Positions 4,769 through 5,752 of a stretch of 5,752 bases of DNA are shown piece after piece (within the stretch, counting starts at the first letter, position 1; the number at the start of each line of letters is the position of its first letter). The translations under genes were made by a program, and so were the position numbers. The DNA comes from Phenylobacterium sp. GTDB taxonomy: Bacteria > Pseudomonadota > Alphaproteobacteria > Caulobacterales > Caulobacteraceae. The notes beneath the pieces are model-generated. The model saw nothing but the letters and a program-made list of their open reading frames with translations. It made no database searches and was not told where the DNA came from. The DNA is taken from contig JAQVDF010000146.1 of assembly GCA_028698405.1 (NCBI GenBank), positions 1-5,752 of the forward strand, written 5' to 3'.

Positions 4769-5752
4769 TCACATACGGCGGGCGACCGCGAAGTCGGCCA
4801 GATCCTCCAGCGCCGGGCGCCAGCTGTTGGAGGCCGAGAAGGCGGACAGCGACGCCTTGGCGCTGTCGGCGTAGTCGGCGGCCAGGCCTAGCGTGGCCTC
4901 CAGCGCGCCGCCGCTGGCCATCAGCTCGCAGGCGCGTTCGAAGTCGCCATCGGCCTGTTCGTGCAGGTCCATGGTGCGGGTCCAGAAGGCTCGCTCGTCC
5001 GGCCCGCCGCGATCCATGGCCAGGATCAGCGGCAACGTCGCCTTCCCTTCGCGGAAATCGTCGCCGGGGTTCTTGCCCAGCGCGTCGGACGAGCCGGAAT
5101 AGTCCAGCGCATCGTCCACAAGCTGGAAGGCCAACCCCAGGTCCTGGCCGAACTTGCGCAGCTCGGCCTGCTGGGCCGGCGGAGCGCCGGCGCTGACCGC
5201 GCCGGCCTCGGCGGCGGCGGCGAACAGCTCGGCGGTCTTGGCGCGGATGATGTCCAGGTAGACGTCCTGGGTCAGGCCGAGGTCGTGCGCGCGGGTGAGC
5301 TGCAGCACCTCGCCCTCGGCGATCACCCGGCTGGCCCTGGCCAGGATCTCCAGCGCGGCCATCGAGCCAGCCTCGACCATCAGCTCGAAGGCGCGGGCGA
5401 ACAGGAAGTCGCCGACCAGCACGCTGGAGGGCGCGCCCCAGATCAGGTGGGCGGCCACCTTGCCCCGGCGCAGCTCGGAGGAGTCGACCACGTCGTCGTG
5501 CAGCAGGGTGGCGGTATGGATGAACTCGACCGCCGCGGCCAGCTTCAGGCAGGCGTCGTCCTTGGCCCCGGCGACACGCGCGGCGGCGATGGTCAGCAGC
5601 GGGCGCAGCCGTTTGCCGGAGCCGGCGATGATGTGCTCGGCCAGGGCGGGGATGACCGAAACCGGGCTCTGCATCCGCTCGCGGATGAGGGCGTCGACGC
5701 CCGCCATGTCCTCACGGGCGAGGGTAAGCAGCCGGTCGACCGACGGCGGCTT
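4769..5752 (-). CDS. ispB: Long-chain polyprenyl diphosphate synthase (IspB/UbiA-pathway type), N-terminus outside window
   Basis: This trans-isoprenyl diphosphate synthase extends farnesyl diphosphate with isopentenyl units to make the C40-C50 side chain of ubiquinone; in Caulobacter-type bacteria the quinone is Q-10, so decaprenyl is likely. The frame stays open from ATG 5707 to the window edge, and the added residues (KPPSVDRLLTLARED) fit the N-terminus of this family, so the real start is upstream and 5707 is probably internal. Numbered from that Met, the motifs are GKRLRP (31-36), first aspartate-rich motif LLHDDVVD (D71, D72, D75), KTA (157-159), second aspartate-rich motif LVDDALD (D198, D199, D202) and GKNPGDDFREGKATLPLI (211-228). 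The residue five before the first DDxxD is Ala66, a small side chain expected in long-chain rather than farnesyl or geranylgeranyl enzymes. The stop is TGA at 4769-4771. The chain length itself cannot be settled from sequence. Confidence 0.93.
   Translation of the reverse strand, partial: KPPSVDRLLTLAREDMAGVDALIRERMQSPVSVIPALAEHIIAGSGKRLRPLLTIAAARVAGAKDDACLKLAAAVEFIHTATLLHDDVVDSSELRRGKVAAHLIWGAPSSVLVGDFLFARAFELMVEAGSMAALEILARASRVIAEGEVLQLTRAHDLGLTQDVYLDIIRAKTAELFAAAAEAGAVSAGAPPAQQAELRKFGQDLGLAFQLVDDALDYSGSSDALGKNPGDDFREGKATLPLILAMDRGGPDERAFWTRTMDLHEQADGDFERACELMASGGALEATLGLAADYADSAKASLSAFSASNSWRPALEDLADFAVARRM

Noticed and set aside
4748..4770. GAGCC...GGCTC inverted repeat after the polyprenyl synthase stop, as a terminator
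   Set aside because: It is only a 5-bp arm with a 13-base loop and no T-run on the - strand; too weak to call.
3567..4874. 435-codon open frame on the + strand opposite the HDO gene
   Set aside because: It is antisense to a gene with a full ligand set, has low-complexity Ala/Arg/Gly-rich composition and matches no family I know. Long antisense frames are expected at this GC content.
4240..5196. 318-codon + strand frame opposite HDO and the polyprenyl synthase
   Set aside because: It is Arg/Ser/Pro-rich and spans two unrelated genes on the other strand, so it is a GC-driven shadow.
1..5752. CRISPR array, tRNA, rRNA or insertion sequence
   Set aside because: I saw no regular direct-repeat array, no tRNA-like cloverleaf with the conserved TTC arm, no rRNA sequence and no transposase motif.

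Overview
This is a high-GC window whose only clearly AT-rich stretch is the 168-base gap before the second gene. It is almost certainly from an alphaproteobacterium of the Caulobacteraceae (Caulobacter, Phenylobacterium or a relative). The strongest marker is a flagellar hook gene followed by a DUF1153/SciP gene, the inhibitor of the cell-cycle regulator CtrA. From memory, the same pair (CC_0902/CC_0903) sits side by side in Caulobacter crescentus. A GANTC site in the sciP upstream region, the site methylated by CcrM in this group, fits the same picture.

Layout. Bases 2-1093 (+) are the 3' part of the hook protein gene flgE, cut by the window start. Bases 1094-1261 are a regulatory gap with candidate CtrA/CcrM sites. 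Bases 1262-1549 (+) are sciP, closed by a strong intrinsic terminator at about 1575-1608. Bases 1610-2011 (-) are a RusA-type Holliday junction resolvase homologue, convergent with sciP and divergent from the next gene. Bases 2065-3456 (+) are a complete class II fumarase gene, fumC. Bases 3457-3601 hold an 80-bp two-stage concentric palindrome built from four copies of one 10-mer. Bases 3602-3751 (+) are a very short CcdA-like antitoxin ORF with no toxin and no toxin-binding tail. Bases 3756-4676 (-) encode a heme-oxygenase-like diiron (HDO) protein. Bases 4769-5752 (-) encode a long-chain polyprenyl diphosphate synthase, cut at its N-terminus by the window end.

How the genes relate. flgE and sciP belong to the flagellar/cell-cycle programme: SciP restrains CtrA, which drives flagellar genes. 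fumC (TCA cycle) and the polyprenyl synthase (ubiquinone side chain) are housekeeping genes. The HDO gene lies 92 nt downstream of the polyprenyl synthase on the same strand and may share its transcript, but its substrate cannot be read from sequence. No multi-gene defence or mobile system is visible. The least explained parts are the palindrome plus orphan antitoxin at 3472-3751 and the HDO enzyme.
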